Below, piece after piece: positions 5,148 to 6,128 of a stretch of DNA of 6,128 nt. The stretch covers positions 1-6,128 of the forward strand of contig JAFDJF010000173.1 in the NCBI GenBank assembly GCA_019307645.1, written 5' to 3'. A program made the position numbers and the translations under genes. Origin of the DNA: Deltaproteobacteria bacterium. Its GTDB lineage: Bacteria > Desulfobacterota > DSM-4660 > Desulfatiglandales > Desulfatiglandaceae. The notes beneath the pieces are model-generated. The model made no database searches and was not told where the DNA came from. It saw nothing but the letters and a program-made list of their open reading frames with translations. Numbering within the stretch: position 1 is the stretch's first letter; each line of letters starts with the position of its first letter.

Positions 5148-6050
5148 ATGACCTCCATAGGAAAACTACAGCTTGATCACCTTCTTGGTAAAGAAGTAGG
5201 CACAGCCACCATCTTAAAGGAACTCGCCCGAGGTGGTTCCGCCGTGGTATTCATCGCCTATCAAAGGACATTGAAACGTCAAATTGCGCTCAAGGTTTTG
5301 CCCAAGTCGCTCCTTACACCTGAAACCGCGGAACGCTTCCAGATGGAGGCAGAAGCAGCGGCTATACTGTCACATCCCAATATCATTCAAATCTATGAAG
5401 TCGGTGAAACCGATGATTTTCTGTTCTTTGCAATGCAGTTGGTACAAGGACGGTCTCTTGGCGATTATATCAAGGCGGCTCGAAAGCATGTGTTGCCGTC
5501 CAGGCGCATTCTGCCTGTAGCGGCAACCATCAACACCGTGATAAAAATCCTCGACGCCCTCGATTACGCCCACGGTCAGGAAACAATCCACAGGGATATT
5601 AAACCGGGCAACATTTTAATCGAAACCCATACAAAACGCCCGATTGTCCTGGATTTCGGCATTGCCAAAGTAACTCGTGGGCCTGACGAAGAGGGGGGAA
5701 TGATTCAGGGGACTCCGGTTTACATGCCCCCGGAACAGATCCTGAACGAACATCTGGATGGCCGGGCGGATATTTACGCAACCGGCGTAATGCTGTTTGA
5801 AATGCTCGTGTCGAACCTGCCTTTGCCTGTATGGAACTCAGCGCTGGAGTTACTGAAAATAAAAATGAAACAGGGAGACAGGTTGTTTCAAAGGAAACCC
5901 TCGGAAATAAACAGAATGGTTAACCGGGAGATGGATAAGATCGTCTCCAAGGCGATATCGTTTGATCCGGAAAGGCGTTTTGTCACTTGCCGAGAGTTTG
6001 TGGAACGTCTTGAAGAATATCAGGAACGCTTTTTACGAAAAAAACCATAA
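5148..6050 (+). CDS. Soluble Ser/Thr protein kinase (Hanks/PknB type)
   Basis: This 300-aa protein is essentially a bare kinase domain, without the membrane anchor or sensor region common in bacterial relatives. It shows the glycine-rich loop ARGGSAVVF (27-35), catalytic Lys in IALKVL (K49), helix-C Glu (E67), HPNI (76-79), HRDIKPGN (148-155), DFG (169-171), GTPVYMPPEQ (188-197) and RADIYATGV (206-214). All catalytic residues are present. Two oddities: the first Gly of the loop is Ala (as in some bacterial kinases), and the activation loop (172-187) has a D-E-E cluster at 180-182 and only T176 before the conserved T189. ATG 5148 is the first usable start, because an in-frame TAA ends at 5138. 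Its Shine-Dalgarno is poor (GGA 13 nt away), hinting at low or coupled translation. Likely substrates are the neighbouring FHA and cyclase proteins. Confidence 0.94.
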   Translation: MTSIGKLQLDHLLGKEVGTATILKELARGGSAVVFIAYQRTLKRQIALKVLPKSLLTPETAERFQMEAEAAAILSHPNIIQIYEVGETDDFLFFAMQLVQGRSLGDYIKAARKHVLPSRRILPVAATINTVIKILDALDYAHGQETIHRDIKPGNILIETHTKRPIVLDFGIAKVTRGPDEEGGMIQGTPVYMPPEQILNEHLDGRADIYATGVMLFEMLVSNLPLPVWNSALELLKIKMKQGDRLFQRKPSEINRMVNREMDKIVSKAISFDPERRFVTCREFVERLEEYQERFLRKKP

Positions 6051-6060
6051 GAGATAAAAA

Positions 6061-6128
6061 ATGCCCGAATCCAGCATCGACCCACAGAAACTCGCAAACT
6101 TTGGCCGTTCTTTTTTCTTATTGTTCAA
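6061..6128 (+). CDS. Unknown protein, 5' fragment (runs off the window)
   Basis: An ATG 10 bp after the kinase stop, with AAGAGA (6049-6054) at suitable spacing, opens a frame of 22 complete codons without a stop to the window edge. The visible product begins MPESSIDPQKLANFGRSFFL and turns hydrophobic at its end. This is too short to identify a family. The tight spacing suggests the same transcript as the kinase, so it may encode a regulator, sensor or effector of the pathway. Confidence 0.6.
   Translation, partial: MPESSIDPQKLANFGRSFFLLF

Overview
All genes in this window lie on the plus strand. From gene content and composition, the source looks like a Gram-negative, mid-GC, probably anaerobic bacterium of the Desulfobacterota type. 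The clues are a stand-alone acyl-CoA dehydrogenase next to eukaryote-like Ser/Thr signalling genes, and intergenic DNA full of short degenerate repeats and palindromes. No rRNA, tRNA or phylogenetic marker is present, so this placement is inference.

Left part (1-1892). One metabolic gene, an acyl-CoA dehydrogenase (237-1382), sits between two repeat-rich gaps. The upstream gap has a degenerate 8-bp tandem repeat (62-85) and two perfect hairpin palindromes (87-108, 168-186). The downstream gap (1383-1892, 510 bp) has a MITE-like nested palindrome (about 1393-1550), a 7-bp tandem duplication, a perfect 14-bp-stem palindrome (1724-1765) and a small hairpin (1784-1800). A 17-bp sequence covering the dehydrogenase start codon recurs inverted downstream of the gene.

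Middle (1893-2312). A HIT-family nucleotide-binding protein starts at a GTG preceded by a near-perfect Shine-Dalgarno sequence.

Right part (2398-6128). This is a phospho-signalling cluster in the order: double-FHA protein, PP2C-type Ser/Thr phosphatase, class III adenylate cyclase fused to an FHA domain, soluble Ser/Thr kinase, and the first 22 codons of another gene. The last three are spaced 48 and 10 bp apart, consistent with an operon. The kinase (writer), phosphatase (eraser), FHA domains (readers) and cyclase (second-messenger output) together suggest a switch in which Thr phosphorylation controls cAMP synthesis. Supporting this, an acidic-Thr-hydrophobic motif occurs in the linker of the double-FHA protein and in the cyclase-FHA linker, both next to an intact phosphothreonine-binding domain. 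The kinase and phosphatase carry their catalytic residues, and the cyclase carries every residue expected for ATP use. The second FHA domain of the first protein has lost its phosphothreonine-binding residues.
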